Shown piece by piece: positions 21,562 to 31,200 of a DNA stretch of 35,982 nucleotides (its first letter is position 1; each line of letters opens with the position of its first letter). The position numbers and the translations under genes were made by a program. A model generated the notes under the pieces. It searched no databases. It saw nothing but the letters and a program-made list of their open reading frames with translations, and was not told the DNA's origin. The stretch is taken from positions 1 through 35,982 of the forward strand of contig JAFTCL010000035.1 in the NCBI GenBank assembly GCA_017454745.1. Reading direction: 5' to 3'. Origin of the DNA: Kiritimatiellia bacterium (lineage in GTDB: Bacteria > Verrucomicrobiota > Kiritimatiellia > RFP12 > UBA1067).

Positions 21562-24374
21562 TCCGCAAAAGCCTCCGGGATCAACTGTTTGATGGTGTCG
21601 GCATCCGGCTCAAACTCTTCGGCCGCCTTTACCGCCATCCCGTAGGCCAGCTTCTTGGCCGAAGCGTTGTCCGGATAGAACGTGCAGAGGAACAGCGCGG
21701 CATCGGTCGCCCGGCGCGAACGTTCACGGAGTTTCATGTCTTTGGTCGCCCGCGTATCGCGTACGAAACTGAAGATCAACTCGCTCACCATCGCCATCTG
21801 CTTGGTATAAACCTCAGTCCAGCTCAACGGACGTTTGTTGACGGTGACGGTTCGCTTGTCTGCCTTGTCCACCGTCCACCCCTTGCTGGACTTGTAACCC
21901 TTGTTGCAGCATTCGACGATGTAATTGTGGAACGCTTCAAGCCGCGACACCCGGCTACGGGCTATAGCCAACGCCGCCTTGCCTTCGGCGGAAGAAAACT
22001 CGTCGCCGGCTTCGGACAACGCCCGATCCGCCCCGCGGAAATCCAACGCCTTGAGCAACGCCAGGTTGCTTTCCTCGGCGGCGGCCACCTTGTCGACCTC
22101 GCCCTTGGCCAATTCCTCTGCGGCCGCTTTCTCCTGTTCCGCTTTTTCGGCCGCCGCCTTCTCGCGTTCCGCCTTCTCGGCCGCCGCCTTTTCATTTCGG
22201 CGCTGCTCCAGCATATCCGCAACCAACCCCTTGACCTGGTCTAAAGATTTCTTCATCGCGGCGACACGATTTGGTGCCTCACCCACCTCGCGGGCACTGG
22301 ACATCTTGCGGAAAGTTTTAGTCAAATCCTCGGCTATCTGCTTCAGCTTCTCGGTTTGATCCTGCATCAGCAAAACGGATTCCGGCGTGACTTCAACCGG
22401 ACCGACCAAACCTTCCGCCCGATCCATAATCTCCGCCATCTCTTTGCGAACGGATGCCACCAAACCGGCTGCGCCCTTGACCTTGTAGTAATCGCGGTAA
22501 AGGTTCTGCACGGCTTTCACCACCGGCTCCACGGACGGGTCAACCGAATCCCCGGCCGGTTCATCCTCCGTCTTGGTTTCGGCAACCGCCTCGGCTGCGG
22601 CATCCGCCACCCCCGACTGCGCCAAAGCCGCCTGCGCCAAGGTCTGCAGTTTGTCCATAGGCGCCATAAACGAACGCTGCTCCTCCGGCGGCAACTTGGC
22701 AAACGTCACCAATGCCTCAGCCTCGGTCTGCCCGTCAAACTGCTGCAGCACGTTAAGGAAATCCGCCACGGTGTCAACCGATAGCCCCAACCCCTTGAGC
22801 GTTGCGGACAACTTGTCGGCGTCGGCGTCGGAAAGCGCCTTCATTTTCCCGTCATCGCCCAAGAAGGACTTGAACGCGACCTTGGGGTCGAACTTGGGCT
22901 TTGCCGGTTCGGCGGCCGCCTCCGCCTGCTTCGCCCCTCCGCCGGCATCTTTCGCCGGGGCGGCCTCAGGCGGCGGGGTTTTCGCCGCGACGACATTATT
23001 CTCCTCCGGCGGAACCAACCGCTCGCGGTATTCCTCGCCTAACGCCTCCACCGCCAGTTTTAACGCCTCCTTGGCGTAACCCTCGGCTTTTTCAGGCAAC
23101 CCTTTAAGCTTAGCCTGCCATTCGCCGGACTGATCCATGTATCCCTTGATGTTGGAACGGATCTTGCTGTTCACCGCCTCCGCGGTGTCGTACTCCGCCC
23201 GCACGGCTTTCTTCATGTTATGGTGCATCAGCATCCAAAACCCACCGGCTATGGCGCCCAGCCCAAGCAACACGCCCACGCCGACAATGGCGGCAATCAT
23301 GCAGCCGCGGTTTTTGTCCGGCGGAGCGGCCTCCTGTGCGGGGGCGGCGGCAACCGGTTGGGGCGGTGGAGCGGAGGGAGCGGATTTTCCTTTAATAACG
23401 ATCTTTTTGGAACTCCGGTGCAGATTGACCGGGCCGGCGGCTGAAAGAATCCGCCGCATGTCGCTCAACAGCGACTCGTAAGTTGGGTAACGTCCGGCGG
23501 GGTCGCGGGATAACATCCGGGCAACCATCGCGCTCAACTCAGGTTTGATTTCCGGGCGAAGCTGAATCAGCGGAATGGGATCGGCTTCAAACCGGGCCTT
23601 CACCACGGCGTTGGAGTCTGGGCCGTCAAACGGCGGGATCCCGGCAATCGCGTGGTAGAGCGTGCCGCCCAGCGAGTAGATGTCCACCCGGTAATCGGTT
23701 TTCTGGCGAAGCACTTTTTCCGGCGCGATGTAATATGGGGTTCCCCACACCTCTCCGCCGTTGTTGTTCATCGCGGCAAGACCGAAATCCACCAGTTTGG
23801 CGTTCTTTTCGCTGTCGAAAAGGATATTCTCCGGCTTGATGTCGCCATGTACCAGCCCGGCGGTGGACGCTTCGCGCAACCCCTCGGCGATCTGGCAGCA
23901 AATATGCACCGCCAACGCCGGATCGAGCGGTCCGCGCTCCTTCATCATCGCGTCAAGCGAACCGCCGTCCACCAGCTCCATCGCGATGTAGGGCTGGCCT
24001 TTTTCTTGTCCAAACGAGTAGATGTGCGCAATATTGGGATGGTTCAGCCGCGCCGCCGCCTGGGCCTCGCGCTGGAAGGTTTCGACGAACTGGGGGTCGT
24101 CGCCAAGAGTCTTCAGCATCACCTTGACCGCCACCTCGCGGTTCAACGCCTCGTCTTTGGCACGGTAAACGCCGCCCATACCACCCGCACCCAACAGCTT
24201 CGTCAGGGTAAACGGGCCAAAACGCACCGGCACGGTAAACTCGAATTCGCAGGAGGGACACTGCACCCCGGCGAAAGCGGGCAACCCCTCCACGCTCAGC
24301 TCCATGCCGCACTTCGGGCATTTTGCGGCCTCTAACGGCTCGGTAATGATGTTGGCTCCGTCCACAACGTCCAT
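21558..24374 (-). CDS. Membrane-anchored serine/threonine protein kinase with N-terminal zinc ribbon
   Basis: A 938-residue PknB-like kinase. An N-terminal zinc ribbon (CPKCGMEL with C19/C22 and CPSCEFEF with C39/C42) precedes the kinase domain (about 52-310). Visible kinase motifs are the glycine loop LGAGGMGGVY, VAVK (Lys84), Glu103, the catalytic loop HGDIKPENI, DFG (196-198) and WGTPYYIAPEK. The loop is HGD where most kinases have HRD (non-RD type). One transmembrane helix (about 357-383) is followed by a ~550-residue outer part, Ala/Pro- and coiled-coil-rich (repeats of AEKAEREKAA near 715-750), with no sensor fold I recognise. Start at 24374: GAGGT lies 6 bases upstream. It is the first gene of the kinase-thrC-DUF1080-CcdA run. 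Confidence 0.92.
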   Translation of the reverse strand: MDVVDGANIITEPLEAAKCPKCGMELSVEGLPAFAGVQCPSCEFEFTVPVRFGPFTLTKLLGAGGMGGVYRAKDEALNREVAVKVMLKTLGDDPQFVETFQREAQAAARLNHPNIAHIYSFGQEKGQPYIAMELVDGGSLDAMMKERGPLDPALAVHICCQIAEGLREASTAGLVHGDIKPENILFDSEKNAKLVDFGLAAMNNNGGEVWGTPYYIAPEKVLRQKTDYRVDIYSLGGTLYHAIAGIPPFDGPDSNAVVKARFEADPIPLIQLRPEIKPELSAMVARMLSRDPAGRYPTYESLLSDMRRILSAAGPVNLHRSSKKIVIKGKSAPSAPPPQPVAAAPAQEAAPPDKNRGCMIAAIVGVGVLLGLGAIAGGFWMLMHHNMKKAVRAEYDTAEAVNSKIRSNIKGYMDQSGEWQAKLKGLPEKAEGYAKEALKLAVEALGEEYRERLVPPEENNVVAAKTPPPEAAPAKDAGGGAKQAEAAAEPAKPKFDPKVAFKSFLGDDGKMKALSDADADKLSATLKGLGLSVDTVADFLNVLQQFDGQTEAEALVTFAKLPPEEQRSFMAPMDKLQTLAQAALAQSGVADAAAEAVAETKTEDEPAGDSVDPSVEPVVKAVQNLYRDYYKVKGAAGLVASVRKEMAEIMDRAEGLVGPVEVTPESVLLMQDQTEKLKQIAEDLTKTFRKMSSAREVGEAPNRVAAMKKSLDQVKGLVADMLEQRRNEKAAAEKAEREKAAAEKAEQEKAAAEELAKGEVDKVAAAEESNLALLKALDFRGADRALSEAGDEFSSAEGKAALAIARSRVSRLEAFHNYIVECCNKGYKSSKGWTVDKADKRTVTVNKRPLSWTEVYTKQMAMVSELIFSFVRDTRATKDMKLRERSRRATDAALFLCTFYPDNASAKKLAYGMAVKAAEEFEPDADTIKQLIPEAFAE

Positions 24375-24418
24375 AGCATGACCTCGTTTGAAAAGATACG
24401 TCAACAAAAACGGTTTAT

Positions 24419-24447
24419 ATTATCCTAAAAAAAGCAGTTTAAGTCAA
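24419..24447 (-). promoter_or_regulatory. Promoter of the kinase-thrC-DUF1080-ccdA-like run
   Basis: Minus strand -35 TTGACT (24442-24447), 17-base spacer and -10 GATAAT (24419-24424), about 45 bases before the kinase ATG. The overlapping TAATAT would give a 19-base spacer. Confidence 0.7.
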
Positions 24448-24494
24448 CGGCGATTTTCAACTAGCCAGCGGATTGCGCAAACGGCCGCCCGACA

Positions 24495-27400
24495 TCATTT
24501 AATCATTAACAGCGTGTTCTTGTGAACCAAAAGAACTTGATCGGATTTGTACACGAGCGTCCACGGCGTTCTGGCAAAATTCGTATCTGAAAAAGTTCCT
24601 GCTATACCGTCAGCGGAGATGACTATCGGATAACCTCTCCGGGCAAGTCGGGAAAGCCCATTGACCTTCAGGGTCAACCCCGACAGCTCGAAAGGCCCCT
24701 CAACGCACCGAACCCTGTCGACAGTTCCGTCAGCCGAAACGTCCAGCTCCAGCTCTCCGGAGAGTTTTACTTTGCTGAATTCAAGCAAAGCGGACGTGCC
24801 GGGATCCGAACCGGGGTTGACCGATCCCGTCACGGCGAGCGTTCCTTCAGCAACCGTCCCGTTACCGGTAAGATTGACCAGAGTCTGGACATTTCCCCCC
24901 AGATTCAAAACGGTACCGTTTGCCAAATCGACTGACCGATCTTCCGGCAGAGACGATCCCGGCGCCAGCGCCAACGTTCCACCCGCAACGACCGTATCCA
25001 CGGGATAGCAGTTTTGGCCGGTCAACGTGAGGGTCCCCTTGCCGCGTTTCTCAAACATACGCGTCTCCTGCGCCTGCGGGGAATAATCCGCGCCCAACCA
25101 GACGCTCGCGGTCAGTTCAGGTTCCGTCAACGCCCGGTTCCAGACGCGGACTTCGTTATAATCCGCCGCCGCGTCGCGGTTGGCGGATTGTCGCGAATGG
25201 CCAAGATAACAGGTGTCCAGATCCTGTTCCGGCAACGCCCAGTTGGCGTTGGTGAACGAGTGGCGCGCCACGGTCGCCCCTGTCACCGCGTCCTGCTTAT
25301 AGGCGGTGGCCAACCACCCGCCGGTCGAGACCGGTTCCAGAACGAATGCGATATGGTATTCCTTGCCCAGTTCGTAGGGCGCCAGATAATTTGATTGCGA
25401 TGCCGCTCCGTTGAAGATCCGAATCATATCGGTCTGGAGATCGCTCCCTTTCGTCCACGTCATGGTAATGTAATTCGCGTTGGCACTCCCTTTTCCGAAA
25501 TCGAATATCCGGCTCCAGTCCTGAACCGCACGCTGCGTTGCCCAAATCTCAAGCGTAACCGCCTGCCCGTTTTTAGGCAGAACGTCCTTCCCGAGGTTCA
25601 GATAGGAGGTCCCGAAGGTCCCGCCGGAAAGGCGGGCGCATCCGTCGGCAAACGTCACCTTCCCGACCGCCGTCGCGCTCCCGCCGCCGACGGAATCCTG
25701 TAAATCTCCGTTAAACGACCAACGGTGCACCAGCGTTTCGTCCATTTCCAGATTGTACTGGTTTTCGGTTAACGGTTGAGCCAAGGTGATGTCATGTCCG
25801 TCCGTATCGATAATCCCGCCACCCTTTCCCATCGCGAAGGAGGTTAACCCGGAAAGATAACGATCCAATGAAGCGGTCGCTCGCAACAGCCCCCCGTCAA
25901 AAAGCCATTCGCGCTTCACGCCGGCACCGCCGATCACTTTGGGGGCTTCAATCACTCCGCCTTGCCGCAAAACCACCCTCCCGCTGCCGCTTGCATATTC
26001 GGCCAGATTCAGCGCCAGCGTGCCGCACCGCACCGTTCCCGTGCCGGAAACCTCAAGATAACCGTTACCCCACTCGCCGACCCGGAAGTTTTTCGCCACC
26101 GGCTGGCTCCACAAGCCGCCTGACACATAAGCGTTACCGTAGCTGTTGGCGTCGTGGCCGATACTGGTGACGCCATAAACCGTGTTTTCGCCCGCCAGCT
26201 GCCGGAACACGCCCGTCCCGTTGGACAAGCCAAGCTGAAAATGGTAACCGCACGACACAACGCCGCCGTCAAGGTCAAATTCGGCGGTGTCCCCGGTACC
26301 GATCTTTATCGCGTCCCCGCCGGATGTCGCCCGGACGGAAGCGGATTCCGCAACGCGCATGGTTCCGTTGCTGACGACGATTTGGTTGACGGTCAGCGCG
26401 GCGGGGTTGGTGACGGTGAAAACCCCGTCCCCGTTCGCGATTTGCAACAAGCGGAACGTTCCGGGCGCGCAAAGCGAAACGGAACCGCCGGTAATGTTCA
26501 ACTGCCCGGTTCCCGCGCTGTCCGCAATCGCGCCGCAGAGCGACACGTTATTCGACACCGCGTGAATGACCGCCGCGCAGCCGTTCACATCCATTGCTGA
26601 CTCGAAAACAAGCGGCGCGTCCGCCTCCGCGCTGTTAAGGATAAAGGGCGACGGCGAGAACCGTTCGGATCCCCAAACGATCGGATCATCGGTTTGTCCG
26701 AGACGCACGGTCAACGGAACGCCTTTCGCGGTAAAGCCCGCCGCCATACCCGGCGCAAGTGAAATCTGCCCCGCTTCATCCCCCAACTGCCGCGTGATCC
26801 GCCCCGCCGGATTTGAAAGGCATCCGCCGCGCAACCGGACAGCGCGATTGGTGTCGATTCCCGCGCCCCAGTCGGCGGAGAGCGTTCCGCCGCACACTAC
26901 GATATCCCCGCCGATCGTGTTCGTCCCGGCCAGACTCAAGGTGTTCGGGCCGAATTTGAAAAGCGCTCCAGAAGTAACGAGGTTCGTTGAACAGGTTTGA
27001 TCGCCCCAGGTGGTGTCGAACGCGAGCCCGTTGTCCGACACGGGAACAAGGCACCACCCGTGACGGTCCGCGAAATCCATATACCGGTTCCAATCGTACA
27101 ATAGCAGATTGTGCGAACCGACCCGCAGATGGTAACTGACGCACCCCTCCTGCATCGGCCGTTCGGCGGGAGGAAACTCCGTTCCGACCATGCCGCTTTT
27201 CCCGTAAAGCCCCCACGCGGGAGAGGCGTGGACCGTCGAGGCGAACTCGCCCTTCTGCCCCGCCCAGTTGTCGAGCGTCGCGGAACCGACCGCCAGCAGA
27301 CGAGGAGCAATCAAGGCCAGCAATTCGTGCTGGTCAAACGGCATCACCATTTCTTTTCCCGCATAACTGTTGTATCTGGTACAGAACCAATAAGGGAAAC

Positions 27401-28205
27401 TCTTTGTGATTGAGGCGATTGACTCAGATGACGGAAGATCCATGTGGTTCAGTTTGGCGCCGCTGCATCCGGAACAGCTTGAAATCGCGTAAGCAAAACG
27501 AGGATCGGTCGCTCCGCACCAAAGCGCGGTCTTGCCGCCCCGCGAATGCCCGATCACCGCGATGTGCGCGGCATCCAACAGCGGTTCGGTCTCTATCCAG
27601 TCCATCACGCGGCTGGCCCCCCACGCCCAGGCGGAAATCGTGGCCCAACTCTCTTCGGTGCGGACCGACGGATCCGGCTCGAATATGGAATGCACGCCCA
27701 CCGTGAATCCGGTATCCCGGTCGGGGCAGACATCGCCGTTGTAGAAGGCAAGCGCGGCATACCCGCGCGCGATGATCTCCTCCATCGGCCAAAATGGACT
27801 TTTCCGGTTGCGTTCAGGGTCGATATTCTCGTCCGGATCGCGATTGCAGATCAACAGGAATCCGGGCGCGGGGGTGGAACGGACCGGGATGAACGCATTG
27901 ACGCGGATACATCCCTCGCCCCCCGCACCGGCGTACCGGATGTCGATCAGCTTGCGCACGGCGCGTCCGTCGATCATCGTCCGGTCCGCCCCCGCCTGCT
28001 CAAACGTCAATGTGACGGGCCGTTCAACGGAACGCACCCCGAAGACGTTCGTGGTGAAGGTCTGAAGGATTTCCGGTCTGCGGATCTCCTCCCATTGCCG
28101 CCGGGTTTCAACGGCAACGCCCGCCTCCGTACGCAACAGTTCCGGCAATTCGCCCGCCCCGGCGAAAAGACTCAAAATACCGGAAAGAAGAATGGCCTTT
28201 CTCAT
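24495..28205 (-). CDS. Secreted CE15-type esterase fused to a beta-repeat/LamG scaffold
   Basis: A 1236-residue exported chimera. After a signal peptide (MRKAILLSGILSLFAGAG), residues ~20-385 form an alpha/beta-hydrolase of the CE15 glucuronoyl-esterase kind. The nucleophile Ser221 is in VIGHSRGGKTALW; SSCSGCSGA, MPFDQHELLALIAPRLL and the catalytic His365 in RVGSHNLLLYDWNRYMDFAD are all characteristic. From ~395 it continues as autotransporter-associated beta-strand repeats, a LamG/concanavalin-like domain (about 827-1040, beginning HRWSFNGDLQDS), one more beta repeat (FEKRGKGTLTLTGQNCYPVDT), and a ~150-residue C-terminal module. There is no beta-barrel and no PEP-CTERM tail. CE15 enzymes cleave lignin-glucuronoxylan esters; the substrate here is inferred. 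It starts 8 bases after its paralogue and has no Shine-Dalgarno. Confidence 0.85.
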   Translation of the reverse strand: MRKAILLSGILSLFAGAGELPELLRTEAGVAVETRRQWEEIRRPEILQTFTTNVFGVRSVERPVTLTFEQAGADRTMIDGRAVRKLIDIRYAGAGGEGCIRVNAFIPVRSTPAPGFLLICNRDPDENIDPERNRKSPFWPMEEIIARGYAALAFYNGDVCPDRDTGFTVGVHSIFEPDPSVRTEESWATISAWAWGASRVMDWIETEPLLDAAHIAVIGHSRGGKTALWCGATDPRFAYAISSCSGCSGAKLNHMDLPSSESIASITKSFPYWFCTRYNSYAGKEMVMPFDQHELLALIAPRLLAVGSATLDNWAGQKGEFASTVHASPAWGLYGKSGMVGTEFPPAERPMQEGCVSYHLRVGSHNLLLYDWNRYMDFADRHGWCLVPVSDNGLAFDTTWGDQTCSTNLVTSGALFKFGPNTLSLAGTNTIGGDIVVCGGTLSADWGAGIDTNRAVRLRGGCLSNPAGRITRQLGDEAGQISLAPGMAAGFTAKGVPLTVRLGQTDDPIVWGSERFSPSPFILNSAEADAPLVFESAMDVNGCAAVIHAVSNNVSLCGAIADSAGTGQLNITGGSVSLCAPGTFRLLQIANGDGVFTVTNPAALTVNQIVVSNGTMRVAESASVRATSGGDAIKIGTGDTAEFDLDGGVVSCGYHFQLGLSNGTGVFRQLAGENTVYGVTSIGHDANSYGNAYVSGGLWSQPVAKNFRVGEWGNGYLEVSGTGTVRCGTLALNLAEYASGSGRVVLRQGGVIEAPKVIGGAGVKREWLFDGGLLRATASLDRYLSGLTSFAMGKGGGIIDTDGHDITLAQPLTENQYNLEMDETLVHRWSFNGDLQDSVGGGSATAVGKVTFADGCARLSGGTFGTSYLNLGKDVLPKNGQAVTLEIWATQRAVQDWSRIFDFGKGSANANYITMTWTKGSDLQTDMIRIFNGAASQSNYLAPYELGKEYHIAFVLEPVSTGGWLATAYKQDAVTGATVARHSFTNANWALPEQDLDTCYLGHSRQSANRDAAADYNEVRVWNRALTEPELTASVWLGADYSPQAQETRMFEKRGKGTLTLTGQNCYPVDTVVAGGTLALAPGSSLPEDRSVDLANGTVLNLGGNVQTLVNLTGNGTVAEGTLAVTGSVNPGSDPGTSALLEFSKVKLSGELELDVSADGTVDRVRCVEGPFELSGLTLKVNGLSRLARRGYPIVISADGIAGTFSDTNFARTPWTLVYKSDQVLLVHKNTLLMIK

Positions 28206-28213
28206 TCTGGGTT

Positions 28214-31200
28214 TTAATATAACATAATCAACGTTCCGCGGCGAGTGAGGGAGACGCGGTTTTTCTGATAGCAGACCATCCATTGCCCTACAACGTTGTT
28301 CTCGCTTGAGAACCGCCCGATGAAGCCATCGGCGGAAGTCGCTATCGTGTGCATTCCGGGGGTCAAAGCGGCGAGATTGCCGATTTCCAACTCCAATCCC
28401 GACAGATCGAGAACGCCGGAAGTGCAGACAATCCGGTCAACCGCGTCCTCCGTCGCGTCAAGCGTCAGTTTACCGGAAAGTACCGTTTGACTCAAGGTCA
28501 GCGCCGCAGCCTCGCCAGGGTCCGTCCCGGGATTGATTTCATCCGTGACCGCGAGACTACCGTTTAGAACCGTGCCGGTTCCCGACAGCCCGGCTATGGT
28601 CTGGGTGTTGCCGCCCAGATCCAATCCGGTATCGGGCAACAGCTCGACACGCGTCGATTCCGGCAACGACGCCCCCGCATCCAACGCCAACGTCCCGCCC
28701 GCCACGCGGGTATCGACAGCATACGTGTTCGCGCCGGAAAGTGTCAGGCGGCCCTCGCCGCGCTTTTCAAACGCGCGGGACGACAAGGTGTCGGGCCCGG
28801 CCAAGGCGTTTGCCGTCAACTCCGCCTCCGACAACGCGCGGTTCCAGATCCGCACCTCGTTGTAGTTCGCGCTGGCATCGTTATCGGTTTGAACGGAACG
28901 CCCGAGGTAGCAGTTGTTCTGTCCCTGCGTCCGGAGAGACCATCCGCCGCTGGTAGTGAAAGCCGTCTTTTTCAGTGTCTCGCCGGTCGCGGCATCCTGC
29001 TTGTAGGCGGTGACTTGCCAGTTGCCGTCTTCCAGCGGCTCGAATGTCATGGCGATATGGAACTCGGTGTTGAGGGTATAGGGCGCCATTGCGTTGGAGA
29101 TAGAGGGAAACGCCGCACTGTAAATACGCACCATATCCGTGTTGATATCCGTACCCTTCGTCCAGGCCATCACCAAGTAATCCTTACTGCCGCTGCCGAA
29201 ATCGAAGATGCGGCTCCAATTCTGAATGGTGCGCTGAGTCGCCCACAACTCGATTGTTGCGGCGGAACCGTCGTTCGGCAGCACGTTCTTTCCGAGGTTG
29301 ACGCAGGACGCGCCCCGCTTTCCGCCCGTCAGGGAGATTTCCGAACTGTTGTTGACAAACGTTCCGCCAGTCGCCGTGGCGGTCTGCCCGCCGATGCTAT
29401 CCTCCAGATTGCCGTTGAAACTCCAACGGTGTGTCATCCCCGCTCCCCGCACCGGCAAAGATTCGCTCGCGACAAGCGCGTTCTTGAAGCTGATGTCGCG
29501 ACCGTTCGTATCGACCGTTCCGCCCAGCTCGCCCATGCCGAAGGCCGTCAAATTGTAAAGGAACTTGTTGGGCGCGGTGGCCGTTGCGCGCAAGGTGCCG
29601 CCGTTGAAGAAAAATTCCGAATACATACCGTTCTTGCCGTTGTGCCCGGCAACCTCCGTCGCCTCAATCGTACCGCCGCAACCGAGCATGACGCGGCCGG
29701 CCGCACCGGTTTGGCCTTCGTGCGCGATGCTCAAACGTGTGTCGCCGGTCAGCACTTCGCCGGCAACGTTCACTTCGATATAACCGACACCGGATTCGCC
29801 GACCCGGAAATTCTTGGCGACCGGCTCGCGCAGCACGCCACCCGTCACATAGACTTCGCCGGTAGAGCTCGCCCCCCAACCGATGGAGCAGACCCCGAGA
29901 ACCGTATTTGTGCCGCCAGTCTGCTGATATATGCCCAAGCCCTTTCCGGCTCCAATCTGGAAATGGTACCCGCAATTCAGATTGCCGCCGTCCAGCCGAT
30001 AGACCCCGTTCGTGTTCTCGCCGATACGGATCGCGTTTCCGCTGCTCCGCGCAGTCACTGTCGCGCCACTCTGCGTAATCGTGCCGCCGCGCACAAAGAT
30101 TTGGCTGAAGGAGACATTTGCGCCATTCGCGATTTCGATGTCCCCGTTCCCCTTGGTAGCGTTTCCGGCGTAGAGCGACGTCCCGTAGATGGTGCCGCCG
30201 TCGATTGCTATTTTTTTCGCTTTTGCATTGTACGCGACATCGTTACCGGTGCAAAACGTCTGGACATTCGTTACCACGCAATCCTTCAAAACCAGAGTGC
30301 CCTGCTTGACATTAAGATTGTTGGTGACTGAAATCGTCTGGTTGGTGGCGGCGATAGTAGCCCCATCTAAAATGTTCACCATTCCGAAAACGTTTTTCGT
30401 CCGGCTGTCCAGAATCGTGGTGCCGGCGTAGGCGTTCAACCGACGGATCCGATTCGCCCCCTCCAGCGAAAGCGTACCGGCACCGCGCTTTTCAAGCGTG
30501 CACTCCGCCGTGGAGTTGGTGACCATGCCGGTAATCGTGGCGGTGCCCTTGTTCACGGTAATCGCGGCGGTCTTGCCGTTTACGTTCAGCGCGTTCTCAA
30601 ACGTGATTGGCTGGTTCGCTTCGGCAGAGTTCAGAATCAACCCCAAACTCGGAAACTTGCCGCTGCCGAAGGCAATCGGTTCATCCGTATTCCCCAGTTT
30701 AACCGTCAACGGAACCCCCTTCGCGGTGAAGGCCGGGGTGTAGCTGCTTGAAACCGCGATTTGCCCCGCTCCGGTTCCAAGTCCGGAGGTGATCGATCCG
30801 CTCGCCGAAGAAAGCGCGCCGCCCAGCAGCTCCACCGCGCGGTTTGCGTCCAGACCCTGGCCGAAGTCCGCCTGTAACGTCCCCGCATGCACTTTCACGT
30901 TTCCGCCGAAAGTGTTGGCGCCCGTCAGGAAAAGCGTGTTCGCGCCCAACTTTTCCAAGCCGGACGACAGATTCAGGTTTTCAGAAATCGTGATGTCGCC
31001 GCCCGAGGTGTCGTAGCCAATGCCTGCGCCATCCTCCATGATTGCCGCCGCGCGCAATGCCGCAATCTGCTCCGCGGTCCAAGCCGAACCGAGTATCAAA
31101 CTTGCGCCGCTCTTTACCGTCAGCATCCCCGCCGTCCCGTAGTTCGGGAGAGCGTCGGCCGTCATCGCCACCAGTGCGCCCTCGCTGACGACCGTCGGCC

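Noticed and set aside
28889..30331. 480-codon plus-strand frame opposite the scaffold gene
   Set aside because: Shadow of the 1265-residue repeat protein; no family motif and Arg/Ala/Val-rich composition expected from reading the complement.
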